NCBI RefSeq assembly: GCF_018785315.1
Contig: NZ_WQPN01000170.1
Location: forward strand, 1-34,183
Length of the DNA stretch: 34,183 nucleotides
Origin: Clostridium sp. MCC353
GTDB lineage: Bacteria; Bacillota; Clostridia; Lachnospirales; Lachnospiraceae
Reading direction: 5' to 3'
Position 1 is the stretch's first letter. Every line of letters starts with the position of its first letter. The notes below the pieces were generated by a model. The model did no database searches and was not told the origin of the DNA. It worked only from the letters and a program-made list of their open reading frames with translations. The position numbers were made by a program, and so were the translations under genes. Below are positions 8,714-17,078 of this stretch, piece after piece.

Positions 8714-9547
8714 ATGCTTCGATTTGTAATTACCTGCAAGCGGATTTATGACCGGTACGTGGAAGATGAAATGACCGTATATGCGGCTCAGGCATCTTTT
8801 TTTATTGTCATCGCCGCATTTCCGTTCATAATGCTGCTGCTGACTCTGATCCGTTTTGTTCCCGGGCTCACAAAACTGGATGTACAGACTACCTTAATCG
8901 CCATCGTTCCCAACATGCTGAATTCTTTTGTGATCGGCATCGTTGAAGAACTGTATACCAAATCCACAGGAACCATCCTTTCTGCCACTGCAATTACGGC
9001 TCTTTGGGGTGCTTCCAGAGGGATGTTGAGCATTGAAAAAGGCTTGAACAGGGCCTATAAAAGCCAGGAGAAACGGAATTATATCGTCAGCCGGCTCATC
9101 TGCTCCGGGTATACCTTAGTTTTCATGATCGTCTGCATCATGTGCCTGCTGCTGCTGGTTTTCGGCAACTCCCTGCATCATTTTATGGAGAGACGCTTTC
9201 CGATTATCGCCAACATCACATTTTACCTGATTAATTTCAGGCTGTTATTGTCGCTTGCCATACTGGTTGTATGCTTCACATTTTTATACACCTTTATTCC
9301 AAAGAAAAAACAAAAGATGAGGAAACAGCTTCCCGGCGCAATTATAACGACCGTTGGCTGGATTCTCTCATCTTATGCATTTTCCATTTACTTTAATAAC
9401 TTCAGCAACTTTCCATACATGTATGGAAGCCTGACTGCGGTGGTGCTGCTCATGCTATGGCTCTATATGTGCATCTGCATCGTATTTTTCGGCGCTGAGA
9501 TCAATTATCTCTATTCCGCAGAAGAAAACATAGGCGTTGACAGATAG
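8714..9547 (+). CDS. YihY/BrkB-family membrane protein
   Basis: 277 residues with a pattern typical of the YihY/virulence factor BrkB family: an amphipathic N-terminus, then about six hydrophobic segments. The characteristic sequences are YAAQASFFIVIAAFPF near the start and LWGASRGMLSIEKGLNRAY in the middle. The family has been proposed to act in envelope transport, but its biochemical role is unsettled. It has its own promoter and a good ribosome site. Its last 37 bases overlap the end of cysK on the other strand, so the two convergent transcripts share antisense 3' ends. Confidence 0.9.
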   Translation: MLRFVITCKRIYDRYVEDEMTVYAAQASFFIVIAAFPFIMLLLTLIRFVPGLTKLDVQTTLIAIVPNMLNSFVIGIVEELYTKSTGTILSATAITALWGASRGMLSIEKGLNRAYKSQEKRNYIVSRLICSGYTLVFMIVCIMCLLLLVFGNSLHHFMERRFPIIANITFYLINFRLLLSLAILVVCFTFLYTFIPKKKQKMRKQLPGAIITTVGWILSSYAFSIYFNNFSNFPYMYGSLTAVVLLMLWLYMCICIVFFGAEINYLYSAEENIGVDR

Positions 9548-10449
9548 CGGTCTCCCGTATCCGGCAGCAGGGCCACAATGGTTTTTCCCTGGTTCTCCGG
9601 CCGTTTAGCCAGTTGGACTGCAGCCCACACCGCGGCTCCGGCACTGATTCCCACCAGAACGCCTTCCCTGGTTGCGGTCTCACGCCCCATCTCATAGGCA
9701 TCTTCATCCTTAACCAGGATGATCTCATCATAGACAGACGTATTCAAAAGTTCAGGCACAAAGCCGGCTCCGATTCCCTGAAGACCGTGGGGGCCGGCTT
9801 TTTTCTCTGATAAAAATGGAGAGCCTGCCGGTTCCACTGCCACCACCTTCACATCCGGGTTCTTCGACTTCAAATACTCTCCGATTCCGGTGATCGTGCC
9901 GCCGGTTCCCACACCTGCCACAAATAGATCCACTTTTCCGTCCGTATCCTGCCAGATCTCAGGTCCCGTGGTCTGTCTGTGGGCTTCGGCATTGGCGGGA
10001 TTTACAAACTGTCCCAGAATCACAGAACCCGGCGTTTCTCTCTGAAGTTCTTCCGCCTTTTCAATGGCCCCTTTCATCCCTTTCGATCCGTCCGTCAGGA
10101 CCAGTCTGGCCCCATAGGCTTTTAACAAAGCCCGGCGTTCAGAGCTCATGGTTTCGGGCATGGTGAGAATGGTCTGGTACCCTTTTATCGCGGCAATGCT
10201 GGCCAGGCCGATTCCCGTGTTTCCTGAAGTGGGCTCGATGATCACGCCTCCCGGTTTCAGCTTCCCAGACTGTTCCGCATCTTCGATCATGTACAGGGCC
10301 GCTCTGTCTTTCACGCTGCCGGCCGGATTCAGATATTCCAGTTTAGCCAGCACATCCGCTTCACATCCATAGGCTTTTGCCAGACGGCTCATCCTGAGAA
10401 GGGGGGTCTTTCCAATCAGTTCCAGTGCGCTTTCTTTTACATTTGCCAT
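9511..10449 (-). CDS. cysK: Cysteine synthase (O-acetylserine sulfhydrylase)
   Basis: About 312 residues, the usual CysK length. It makes L-cysteine from O-acetylserine and sulfide using pyridoxal phosphate. The PLP lysine is Lys47 in NPAGSVKDRAA. The substrate loop PTSGNTG and the phosphate-binding glycine loop GTGGTITG are present. The ATG at 10449 was chosen because GAGG lies five bases upstream; an in-frame ATG 15 codons earlier has no such site. It has its own promoter at 10527-10555. The 3' end overlaps the convergent YihY gene. Confidence 0.93.
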   Translation of the reverse strand: MANVKESALELIGKTPLLRMSRLAKAYGCEADVLAKLEYLNPAGSVKDRAALYMIEDAEQSGKLKPGGVIIEPTSGNTGIGLASIAAIKGYQTILTMPETMSSERRALLKAYGARLVLTDGSKGMKGAIEKAEELQRETPGSVILGQFVNPANAEAHRQTTGPEIWQDTDGKVDLFVAGVGTGGTITGIGEYLKSKNPDVKVVAVEPAGSPFLSEKKAGPHGLQGIGAGFVPELLNTSVYDEIILVKDEDAYEMGRETATREGVLVGISAGAAVWAAVQLAKRPENQGKTIVALLPDTGDRYLSTPMFSSAE

Positions 10450-10526
10450 ATTAACCTCGATTCCGCCGCCGGTGGCAGCATAGTCTTTTTTCAATTCCTA
10501 TAGTTTCGCTATGAATTGTTGTACCG

Positions 10527-10555
10527 ATTATACGACCACCGGAAGTATTTGTCAA
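10527..10555 (-). promoter_or_regulatory. Consensus promoter of cysK
   Basis: On minus, a perfect TTGACA (10550-10555) and a perfect TATAAT (10527-10532) are 17 bases apart. The -35 box overlaps the stop codon (10552-10554) of the upstream M32 carboxypeptidase gene, so cysK can be expressed independently of that gene. Confidence 0.88.
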
Positions 10556-12048
10556 TCCTGAATCTGGTATAATTTGCCATACTTCTCTTTCAAATACTGT
10601 ATATAATATTTTGGCGTGAAATCCTCACCGGTCACGTCTTTTAAAATCTGCCTGCTGTTCTTTAACTTCCCGTACTGGTGGATATTCTGTCTCAAATATT
10701 CCCTGATCACCGAAATATTCCCCTCTTCCAGCAGCCCTTCAAAATCCATCTCTTTTTTCATATGGTAATAAAGCTGTGCCCCGAATGCGCTGCCAAGGGC
10801 ATAAGACGGGAAATAACCAAAGGATCCCTGGGACCAGTGAATATCCTGCAAAACGCCTTCGGAAACATTTTCAGGACGGACTCCCATATATTCTTCATAT
10901 TTATCCGCCCAAAGGTCCGGCAGGTCTTTCACCTCGATATCGCCTGCGATCAACTGTTTTTCCAGCTCATAGCGGATCATGATATGAAGGCTGTATGTCA
11001 GTTCATCGGCCTCTGTACGGATCAGGCCCGGCGTCACTTTATTGACTGCCTTTACAAACTGCTCCATTGTCACATCTTTTAACTGCTCAGGGAACATCTC
11101 CTGGACTTTTTTATAGACAGGAACCCAGAATGCCTGATTTCTGCCGATAATATTTTCAAAGAAACGGGACTGGGATTCATGCATTCCCATTGACGCGCCC
11201 TGGCCTGCCATGGTCTGGGTCAAATCATCCCTGATCCCCAGTTCATAAATGCCGTGTCCTGCTTCATGGATCACAGAAAACAAGGAACTGTCCACCCGGT
11301 CATTATAATGGGTGGTGATCCGCACATCGTGGTTATGGAGATTGGTTGTGAACGGATGGGCGCTGACCGCCATAACTCCCTTATTGAAGTCAAATCCCAC
11401 ATATTCTGCCAGGAATTTCGCCAGTTCCTCCTGCTTCTCCTGGGGATAGTCCCCGGTGAGGAAACTGTCGTCAATGTTCACCTTACTGGATGTCACTTTT
11501 TTCAAAAATGGAACCAGTTCTTCTTTCAGCTCCTTAAAAAACAGATCCAGCGTCTTCTGGTCAAACCCTTTTTCATAGGTATCCAGCATCACATCGTACA
11601 GATCCTGGCCGTTTTTCGCCCGGTAAGAGGCAAACTTTTTCTGATAGTCTACAATTTTTTCCAATGTGGGTGCAAATGCATCAAAATCCTGTTTTTCCTT
11701 TGCCTGTGACCAGATACGGGTGGATTCGGAAACCAGTTCCGCAAATTCCCGGTATTCATCGGCCGGAACACAGTCCAGTTGTTCCACCTCTTCTGAGAGT
11801 TCCCTGATAACTGCCTGTTCGGCCTCAGAACCCTTCTCCTTTTTGCAGGCTTCCATCAGCTCTTTCACCTTTTCATCTGTGACTGTTCTGAAATATTCGG
11901 CGGACAGGGTGCCGATCACTTTTGATGTGTATGGACCTGCTTCCTCAGGCGCCAGCGTTTCATTGTCCCATTCAAATAGAATCATGGCAGTCTGAAGCGC
12001 CATCATTTTTTCCAGATACGGATGTAATTCTTCATATGCTTTACTCAT
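10552..12048 (-). CDS. M32-family metallocarboxypeptidase
   Basis: About 498 residues, the normal size of family M32 (thermostable carboxypeptidase 1, Taq type). The zinc site HEAGH is at 261-265. The family motifs HPFTTNL (about 231) and DVRITTHY (241-248) precede it. It should remove C-terminal residues from peptides in the cytoplasm. The start MSKAYEEL was chosen because GAGGT lies just upstream; the longer frame of 22 extra codons has no ribosome site. It lies 150 bases downstream of hydF on the same strand and could be read from the hyd transcript, or from its own weak promoter. Confidence 0.92.
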   Translation of the reverse strand: MSKAYEELHPYLEKMMALQTAMILFEWDNETLAPEEAGPYTSKVIGTLSAEYFRTVTDEKVKELMEACKKEKGSEAEQAVIRELSEEVEQLDCVPADEYREFAELVSESTRIWSQAKEKQDFDAFAPTLEKIVDYQKKFASYRAKNGQDLYDVMLDTYEKGFDQKTLDLFFKELKEELVPFLKKVTSSKVNIDDSFLTGDYPQEKQEELAKFLAEYVGFDFNKGVMAVSAHPFTTNLHNHDVRITTHYNDRVDSSLFSVIHEAGHGIYELGIRDDLTQTMAGQGASMGMHESQSRFFENIIGRNQAFWVPVYKKVQEMFPEQLKDVTMEQFVKAVNKVTPGLIRTEADELTYSLHIMIRYELEKQLIAGDIEVKDLPDLWADKYEEYMGVRPENVSEGVLQDIHWSQGSFGYFPSYALGSAFGAQLYYHMKKEMDFEGLLEEGNISVIREYLRQNIHQYGKLKNSRQILKDVTGEDFTPKYYIQYLKEKYGKLYQIQD

Positions 12049-12198
12049 GTTTACCTCACTTCTTCCGCTGTCAGAGTGCATTTGAGTACTCCTTCCGGCG
12101 GCATATAATTTCATTACTACACAGAAAGTGTTTCCAGATCCTTATGCTCCTATCCGCAATCCTGTTTTTAAAACACACTCTGGCCCGGTTTGGATTTT

Positions 12199-13389
12199 TT
12201 ACCCAATTTTATCTAAAATACCATTTAAATAAGCGATCACCACTCCGTAATTGGACATGGGGACATTCTGGGATCTGGCTTTCTCTATCCTAGATAATAC
12301 ATATTTTCTGTTAAACATGCAAGCTCCGCATTGGATCACAAGGTCATAAGAGGTCAGGTCTTCCGGAAAATCCTGGCCTGCCGCCAGGTCTATAGTGAGT
12401 TTTTCTCCCACCCGTTTTCTCAAAAGCCTTGGAATCTTCACCCGGCCGATATCTTCGGACAGAGGGGCGTGGGTACAGGCTTCGGCAATCAGCACTCTGC
12501 TGTTTTCCGTCAGGTTGTCGATGGCCGACGCGCTTTCCCTATAATATGTAATATCCCCCTTATGGGCTGCGAACAGCACGGAAAATGAAGTCAGACGGCT
12601 TTTTTCCGGCTTCTTCTCATAAACCGCTTTAAACACCTGGGAATCGGTTATGATCACGTCAGGCGGGGCAGCCAGGGCGGCCAGAGCTTCCTCCATCTTG
12701 TCTGCCGTGCAGCTCATAACCACACACTTTTTGTCCAGAAGATCCCTGATGGTCTGTACCTGGGGCAGGATCAGCCGTCCTTTGGGGGCCTGGATATCCT
12801 GGGGCATGATTAAAAGAACCGTATCTCCAGGCTGAACCACTCCTTCTGTTATGCTTTTCGCATCGTAATCTTCCGGAAGTTTCCGTATCAGTTCAGCCCT
12901 TATCTCATCAATTCCGGTCTTTTCTTTGGCGCTCACAGCAATGGGCGTTTGCTGGAACAGCTTTTCGGCCCGGTTAATAAGGCGTTTGCAATCCGGAATC
13001 AAGTCGCATTTATTCATAATCAGGAGAACCGGGGTATGATTCTTCTTTAGCTGCTCTGTCCATTTAAGTTCCTGTTCCATGTCGTCTCCGGACAGAACCA
13101 TCAGGGCAATATCCGTTTTTTCCAGAGCCTCTTTCGTCTTCTTAACGCGCTGCTCCCCCAGTTCTCCTTCATCGTCGAATCCCGCCGTATCGATAAATAC
13201 AACGGGTCCGATGCCATGAATCTCCATGGGTTTGTAAACCGGATCGGTGGTCGTTCCCGGCACTTGGGACACCAGGGCGGCTTCCTGCCCGGTGAGAGCG
13301 TTTACCAGCGATGACTTCCCGCTGTTCCTCTTTCCGAATATGCCGATATGGAGACGGTCCGACCTGGGTGTTTCGTTCAGGCTGCTCAT
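12199..13389 (-). CDS. hydF: [FeFe]-hydrogenase maturation GTPase HydF
   Basis: 396 residues. HydF is the scaffold that assembles the diiron subcluster from HydE/HydG products and passes it to the hydrogenase HydA. The N-terminal GTPase has GKRNSGKS (19-26), PGTTTD, DTAG (67-70) and NKCD (126-129). The C-terminal cluster site has the HydF pattern C-x-H-x46-C-x2-C (Cys305, His307, Cys354, Cys357). GGAGG lies six bases before the ATG. It follows hydG by 53 bases and is third in the order hydE-hydG-hydF. No hydrogenase structural gene is in the window. Confidence 0.96.
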   Translation of the reverse strand: MSSLNETPRSDRLHIGIFGKRNSGKSSLVNALTGQEAALVSQVPGTTTDPVYKPMEIHGIGPVVFIDTAGFDDEGELGEQRVKKTKEALEKTDIALMVLSGDDMEQELKWTEQLKKNHTPVLLIMNKCDLIPDCKRLINRAEKLFQQTPIAVSAKEKTGIDEIRAELIRKLPEDYDAKSITEGVVQPGDTVLLIMPQDIQAPKGRLILPQVQTIRDLLDKKCVVMSCTADKMEEALAALAAPPDVIITDSQVFKAVYEKKPEKSRLTSFSVLFAAHKGDITYYRESASAIDNLTENSRVLIAEACTHAPLSEDIGRVKIPRLLRKRVGEKLTIDLAAGQDFPEDLTSYDLVIQCGACMFNRKYVLSRIEKARSQNVPMSNYGVVIAYLNGILDKIG

Positions 13390-13442
13390 AAAATACCTCC
13401 GTTCCTTTCTTTTGTTTCTAAGCGGGAATCTCTTTTCTTGAT

Positions 13443-14873
13443 TTAGAAGCGGAAATCCCGTCTTCCGTTTCCTATTTCCATAAGGCGTTCTTTCGCAATT
13501 TCCCTCACTTTATCGCTCAGGATGTTATCCAGTTCCTTTTCAATCAGAATCTCTCCCTTTGCCCTGGTATCCTCTGAAGCATAATCTTCCAGGTATTCTT
13601 TCAAGGTCATCAGCGCATTGGGCTGGCAGCAGTTGGCGATCTGTCCTGATTTTAACAAATGCATAAAACGGTCCCCGGTTCTTCCTTCCCTGTAACAGGC
13701 CGTACAGAAGCTGGGGATGAATCCCATTCCAATCAGCCAGTTTACCACCTCATCCAGGGAGCGGGTATCGCTGACATCGAATTGGGCAGAACTCTTATCC
13801 TGTTCCTCCGGCTCCACATAACCGCCAACGCTGGTGCGGGAACCGCCGCTGATCTGGGACACGCCCAATTGGAGTACCCGCTCTCTGACGCGCTGGGATT
13901 CTCTGGTGGAAATAATCATTCCCGTATAAGGCACGGAAATCCTGATAAGCGCCACAATCTTTTCAAAAATGTCATCCGGAATGGCATTGGAGAAATTAGC
14001 CACATCAATATCGTCCGCCGGGCAGATTCTGGGAACGCTGATGGTATGGGGGCCGACGCCCTTATAGGCCTCCAAATGCTCCGCATGCATCAAAAGTCCC
14101 ACTAAGTCATACCGGTACATATTGAGCCCGAACAGCACACCGATCCCCACATCGTCAATCCCGCCTTCCATGGCCCGGTCCATCGCTTCCGTATGATAGG
14201 CATAGTTGCTCTTTGGACCGGTTGGGTGAAGCTGTTCATAGCTCTTTTTATTATATGTTTCCTGGAACAAAATATAGGTTCCGATCCCCGCGTCTTTCAG
14301 TTTTTTATAATCTTCTACCGTAGTAGCCGCAATGTTCACATTTACACGGCGGATCGCCCCGTTTTTATGTTTGATGCTGTAAATCGTCTCAATGCTTTCC
14401 AATATGTATTCCAACGGATTATTTTTAGGATCTTCCCCCGCTTCCAGGGCCAAACGCTTATGCCCCATGTCCTGAAGAGCGATCACCTCCTGCCGGATCT
14501 CCTCCTGAGACAGTTTTTTTCTCGGAATATGGCGGTTTTTAGCGTGGTACGGACAGTAGGTACAGCCGTTAATGCAGTAATTGGAAAGGTAAAGGGGGGC
14601 AAACATAACAATCCTGTTTCCGTAAAATTTCTGCTTAATTTCCTTTGCCAGGGCAAAAATCTTTTCGTTCACCTCTTCCGAATCACTCTCTAAAAGAACA
14701 GCCGCTTCTCTATGGCTGATTCCTTTCATCAATGCCGCTTTTTCAAGAATCTGCCCGATCAGTTCCAGATTATTCCTATTCTCCTCTGCATACTTTAATG
14801 TATCCAGGATTTCCTCATCATTGATAAATTCTTCTGCCTTTGCAGACATTACATCATATTTAATATTATTCAT
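13443..14873 (-). CDS. hydG: [FeFe]-hydrogenase maturase HydG (tyrosine lyase, radical SAM)
   Basis: About 476 residues. HydG cleaves tyrosine to p-cresol and dehydroglycine, yielding the CO and cyanide ligands of the H-cluster. The radical-SAM cysteines are Cys100, Cys104 and Cys107 (CINGCTYC). The C-terminal second-cluster pattern C-x2-C-x22-C is present (Cys390, Cys393, Cys416), which separates HydG from ThiH. The ATG at 14873 was chosen because GGAGG lies 11 bases upstream; an ATG six codons earlier overlaps that site. The gap to hydE (188 bases) contains an 18-bp tandem repeat. Confidence 0.96.
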   Translation of the reverse strand: MNNIKYDVMSAKAEEFINDEEILDTLKYAEENRNNLELIGQILEKAALMKGISHREAAVLLESDSEEVNEKIFALAKEIKQKFYGNRIVMFAPLYLSNYCINGCTYCPYHAKNRHIPRKKLSQEEIRQEVIALQDMGHKRLALEAGEDPKNNPLEYILESIETIYSIKHKNGAIRRVNVNIAATTVEDYKKLKDAGIGTYILFQETYNKKSYEQLHPTGPKSNYAYHTEAMDRAMEGGIDDVGIGVLFGLNMYRYDLVGLLMHAEHLEAYKGVGPHTISVPRICPADDIDVANFSNAIPDDIFEKIVALIRISVPYTGMIISTRESQRVRERVLQLGVSQISGGSRTSVGGYVEPEEQDKSSAQFDVSDTRSLDEVVNWLIGMGFIPSFCTACYREGRTGDRFMHLLKSGQIANCCQPNALMTLKEYLEDYASEDTRAKGEILIEKELDNILSDKVREIAKERLMEIGNGRRDFRF

Positions 14874-14888
14874 TTTTGTATGAACCTC

Positions 14889-15040
14889 CATTTCGCATCA
14901 AACTCCATTTTTGCATTTAATCCCATTTCTGCATTAAATTCTATTTCTGCATTAAATTCCATTTAAACATCAAATTCTATTTCTGCATTAAATTCCGTTT
15001 CTGCATTAAATTCCATTTAAACATCAAATTCCATTTATGT
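14889..15040. repeat. 18-bp tandem repeat in the hydE-hydG gap
   Basis: About eight units of 18 bases fill most of the gap. Two types are mixed: CATTTCTGCATTAAATTC and CATTTAAACATCAAATTC. The order of types is itself repeated, suggesting both unit and higher-order duplication. Read on the transcribed minus strand, each unit contains an ATG shortly after GAATTT or similar, but in-frame stops prevent a long peptide. It would form the AU-rich 5' leader region of the hydG reading frame. Confidence 0.85.
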
Positions 15041-15061
15041 AATAATTCCAATACCAGGCGT

Positions 15062-16108
15062 TCAATTCAACGGATAAACGCAGTCCCCGCGTTCTGCGGA
15101 GAGCCTGTATCCGATCGATTCCATCCGTCTTTCCAACCCGGCCCTGCATTCTGCTGCTTCATCGCCGGTGCTTATTTTATTGTCATAAAGCATGTATTTT
15201 TTTCTAACCGCCAGGGGGGAAAGGTTGGGCATCACCACATTAGCTCCTGCCAGTATGCCCATCTCCCGCCCTTTGTCATCGATTGTTCCTAAAGCGGTAG
15301 TGGCCGGAATCAGCGCATAGGGAAACATCAGCCTTAATATACCCAAAAGTACCAGTGTATCCGTAACACTTCCCGCCTCATATCCGCAAAACGGGGTGTC
15401 TTTATGGGGAATAAATGGTCCGATTCCAATCATATGCGGTTTCAGCTCTTTCATAAAAAGCAGATCTTTCACAATGCACTCCGTGGTCTGCCCCGGCGAT
15501 CCCACCATAATTCCTGTGCCTACCTGATATCCGATCCTCTTTAAATCCCACAGACATCTCATTCTGTTTTCCAGGCTCAGTTCGGGCGGATGCAGTTTCC
15601 GGTAATGTTCCCTGTCTGCGGTTTCGTGACGAAGCAGATAGCGGTTGGCCCCAGCCCGGTAAAAAGCCAGATAGTCTTCATAGCTCCTCTCGCCGATGGA
15701 AAGAGTAATCGCGCAATCGGGGTAAGCCGACCGGATGGACGACACAATATCCGCCATCTCCGAAACCGAATACGACAAGTCTTCCCCTCCCTGAAGCACA
15801 AACGTTCTGAAATCCAGCTCATACCCCATTTTACAGCATTCCAAAATATCTTTTTTGGTCAAATGATACCTGGCCGCACCCGCATTCCCTTTTCTGATCC
15901 CGCAATAATAACAATCATTACGGCAATAGTTGGAAAATTCAATCAGACCTCTGGTAAAAACCTTTTTTCCATAATGCCGGACAGCCTGGGCTCTGGCCTT
16001 TTCAAAAAGATATTCCCGGTCATTTGGGCCTATCCCCTCGATCAGCAGCTTAAACTCTTCTTTCGTCAGCATTTGTTCCTGATCCAATTTGTCAATTAAC
16101 TGTTTCAT
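15062..16108 (-). CDS. hydE: [FeFe]-hydrogenase maturase HydE (radical SAM)
   Basis: About 348 residues. HydE is the radical SAM enzyme that processes the HydG-derived iron-CO-CN-cysteine complex during H-cluster assembly. The cluster motif is CRNDCYYC (Cys62, Cys66, Cys69). Other HydE-like features are VLQGGED, YLLRHETAD, and GIGPFIPHKDTPF. The ATG at 16108 was chosen because GGAG lies six bases upstream; an ATG two codons earlier touches that site. It is first in hydE-hydG-hydF and lies behind a leader of about 300 bases with two terminator-like hairpins. Confidence 0.95.
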   Translation of the reverse strand: MKQLIDKLDQEQMLTKEEFKLLIEGIGPNDREYLFEKARAQAVRHYGKKVFTRGLIEFSNYCRNDCYYCGIRKGNAGAARYHLTKKDILECCKMGYELDFRTFVLQGGEDLSYSVSEMADIVSSIRSAYPDCAITLSIGERSYEDYLAFYRAGANRYLLRHETADREHYRKLHPPELSLENRMRCLWDLKRIGYQVGTGIMVGSPGQTTECIVKDLLFMKELKPHMIGIGPFIPHKDTPFCGYEAGSVTDTLVLLGILRLMFPYALIPATTALGTIDDKGREMGILAGANVVMPNLSPLAVRKKYMLYDNKISTGDEAAECRAGLERRMESIGYRLSAERGDCVYPLN

Positions 16109-16150
16109 AACCATCTCCCATCCGATATTTTACAGCACGCTACCTTTCCA

Positions 16151-16195
16151 TAAAACAACAAAACCAGAAGGAAACCTGTACCGTCTCCTTCTGGT
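16151..16195 (-). terminator. Second terminator-like hairpin in the hydE leader
   Basis: On minus, ACCAGAAGGA pairs perfectly with TCCTTCTGGT (16163-16172 with 16186-16195), followed by a T-rich run TTTGTTGTTTT. It lies about 43 bases upstream of the hydE start. The loop contains ACAGGTT, which can pair with AACCTGT in the 5' arm of the other hairpin at 16245-16268, so the two structures could be mutually exclusive with an alternative fold. Confidence 0.65.
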
Positions 16196-16232
16196 CCGCC
16201 AATAACAATAGAGATACGATTGAACGTCTCTT

Positions 16233-16304
16233 TTAAAAAAAAGAAACCTGTTTATTAAAAAACAGGTTACAATATACAGGCCCCCATTCCGGACCTGAAA
16301 ACAT
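16233..16304 (-). CDS. Possible 23-codon leader peptide before hydE
   Basis: A short minus-strand frame starts MFSGPEWGPVYC and runs through both arms of the first terminator hairpin to stop just after its T-run. A second tiny frame (MGACIL) ends exactly where that hairpin begins. A ribosome in this region would melt the hairpin, as in translation-controlled attenuators. The ribosome site is weak (GGGA nine bases upstream). I do not recognise the peptide; expression is an inference. Confidence 0.3.
   Translation of the reverse strand: MFSGPEWGPVYCNLFFNKQVSFF
16234..16268 (-). terminator. First terminator-like hairpin in the hydE leader
   Basis: On minus, AACCTGTTT (16260-16268) pairs with AAACAGGTT (16245-16253) around a six-base loop, followed by TCTTTTTTTT. 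This is a textbook intrinsic terminator placed inside the 5' leader of hydE, about 150 bases after the predicted transcription start. Confidence 0.8.
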
Positions 16305-16413
16305 CGTTATTGTTCCCGTCTTCTCTCTCGGGGCGAACCCTAAAGTTTAGATTGGTTTTTATAGATTTGAGCAGTTTGTTAAAAGAAAAATCTCGTAACG
16401 CACTTATGATTAC

Positions 16414-16442
16414 ATCATACAGAGATTGGGAATTATTGTCAA
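16414..16442 (-). promoter_or_regulatory. Promoter of hydE-hydG-hydF
   Basis: On minus, a perfect TTGACA (16437-16442) and TATGAT (16414-16419) are 17 bases apart. The start point would be near 16407, giving a leader of about 300 bases before hydE. The promoter lies just left of hairpin repeat copy 2. Confidence 0.82.
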
Positions 16443-16500
16443 TAAGGAATTTTAGGGTAAAGGGAAATTGCATGTATTGGGATTTAGGTGAGAAAGATAC

Positions 16501-16834
16501 GCAGGAAAGCGGGGAGGGCAGACGGCGGAAACGAAGACCGGAGAGCGGAATGGGGGAAACAAACGGTACAGGGATCTGATTCCAACCGTTAAGTGGAACT
16601 AAGGCTTTCAGCAGGAAAGAAGGCGGTCCGATGCCCATTCACGGTGAACTCCTCATGACTTCACCGTTCAGGGGCATCTCAGAAACTGATTCGGTTTTCA
16701 GTTTCTGCCCGCCTTCTTTCCTGCTGAAAACCTAAGTTCCACTAAACGGTTTCCACACGACCCCTGTACCGTTTGTTTCCCCCATTCCGCTCTCCGGTCT
16801 TCGTTTCCGCCGTCTGCCCTCCCCGCTTTCCTGC
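16501..16834. repeat. Giant imperfect palindrome A2
   Basis: The arms 16501-16626 and 16709-16834 are inverted copies. The outermost 73 bases pair without a single mismatch (16501-16573 with 16762-16834). Then come a conserved internal loop and three isolated mismatches. The centre holds H2 (16630-16648 with 16660-16678) followed by H1 (CAGAAACTGA 16680-16689, TCAGTTTCTG 16698-16707). This is the reverse order of that in B1 and B2. Confidence 0.92.
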
Positions 16835-16894
16835 TGGTTTTCTCTGGCTCTGGTAATTTAAAAAACAATTCTGTAAATTATAAGAAAATTTAAC

Positions 16895-16934
16895 TTAAAA
16901 CGTCAAGGCTTTTTTGAAAATGCCTTGACGTTTT
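16895..16934. repeat. Spacer hairpin of copy 2
   Basis: TAAAACGTCAAGGC (16895-16908) pairs perfectly with GCCTTGACGTTTTA (16921-16934). The sequence around it corresponds to 103-290 of copy 1. The next conserved block, CAGTTACAT followed by a variant of AATGTCTATACC and TAATCTGCAC, is shared at 245-284 and about 16953-16992. Confidence 0.85.
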
Positions 16935-17078
16935 ACTGTTAATCTCCACGTCAGTTACATAAAATATCTATGCCATAATCTGCACGTAATAGCAAACATA
17001 GTCTCAATCAAACGCTTCTTTGCTTTTTCTACTTCCCTTCTCCAAATCTTTATTATCCGCAGCGCACTCAATACACAG

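Noticed and set aside
14889-15040. CRISPR-like array
   Set aside because: The 18-bp units are directly adjacent with no unique spacers, and there are no cas genes.
16267-16638. A 123-codon minus frame crossing the left arm of A2 and the hydE promoter
   Set aside because: It runs through the palindrome arm, the promoter at 16414-16442 and the leader, and has no plausible start signal or recognisable domain.
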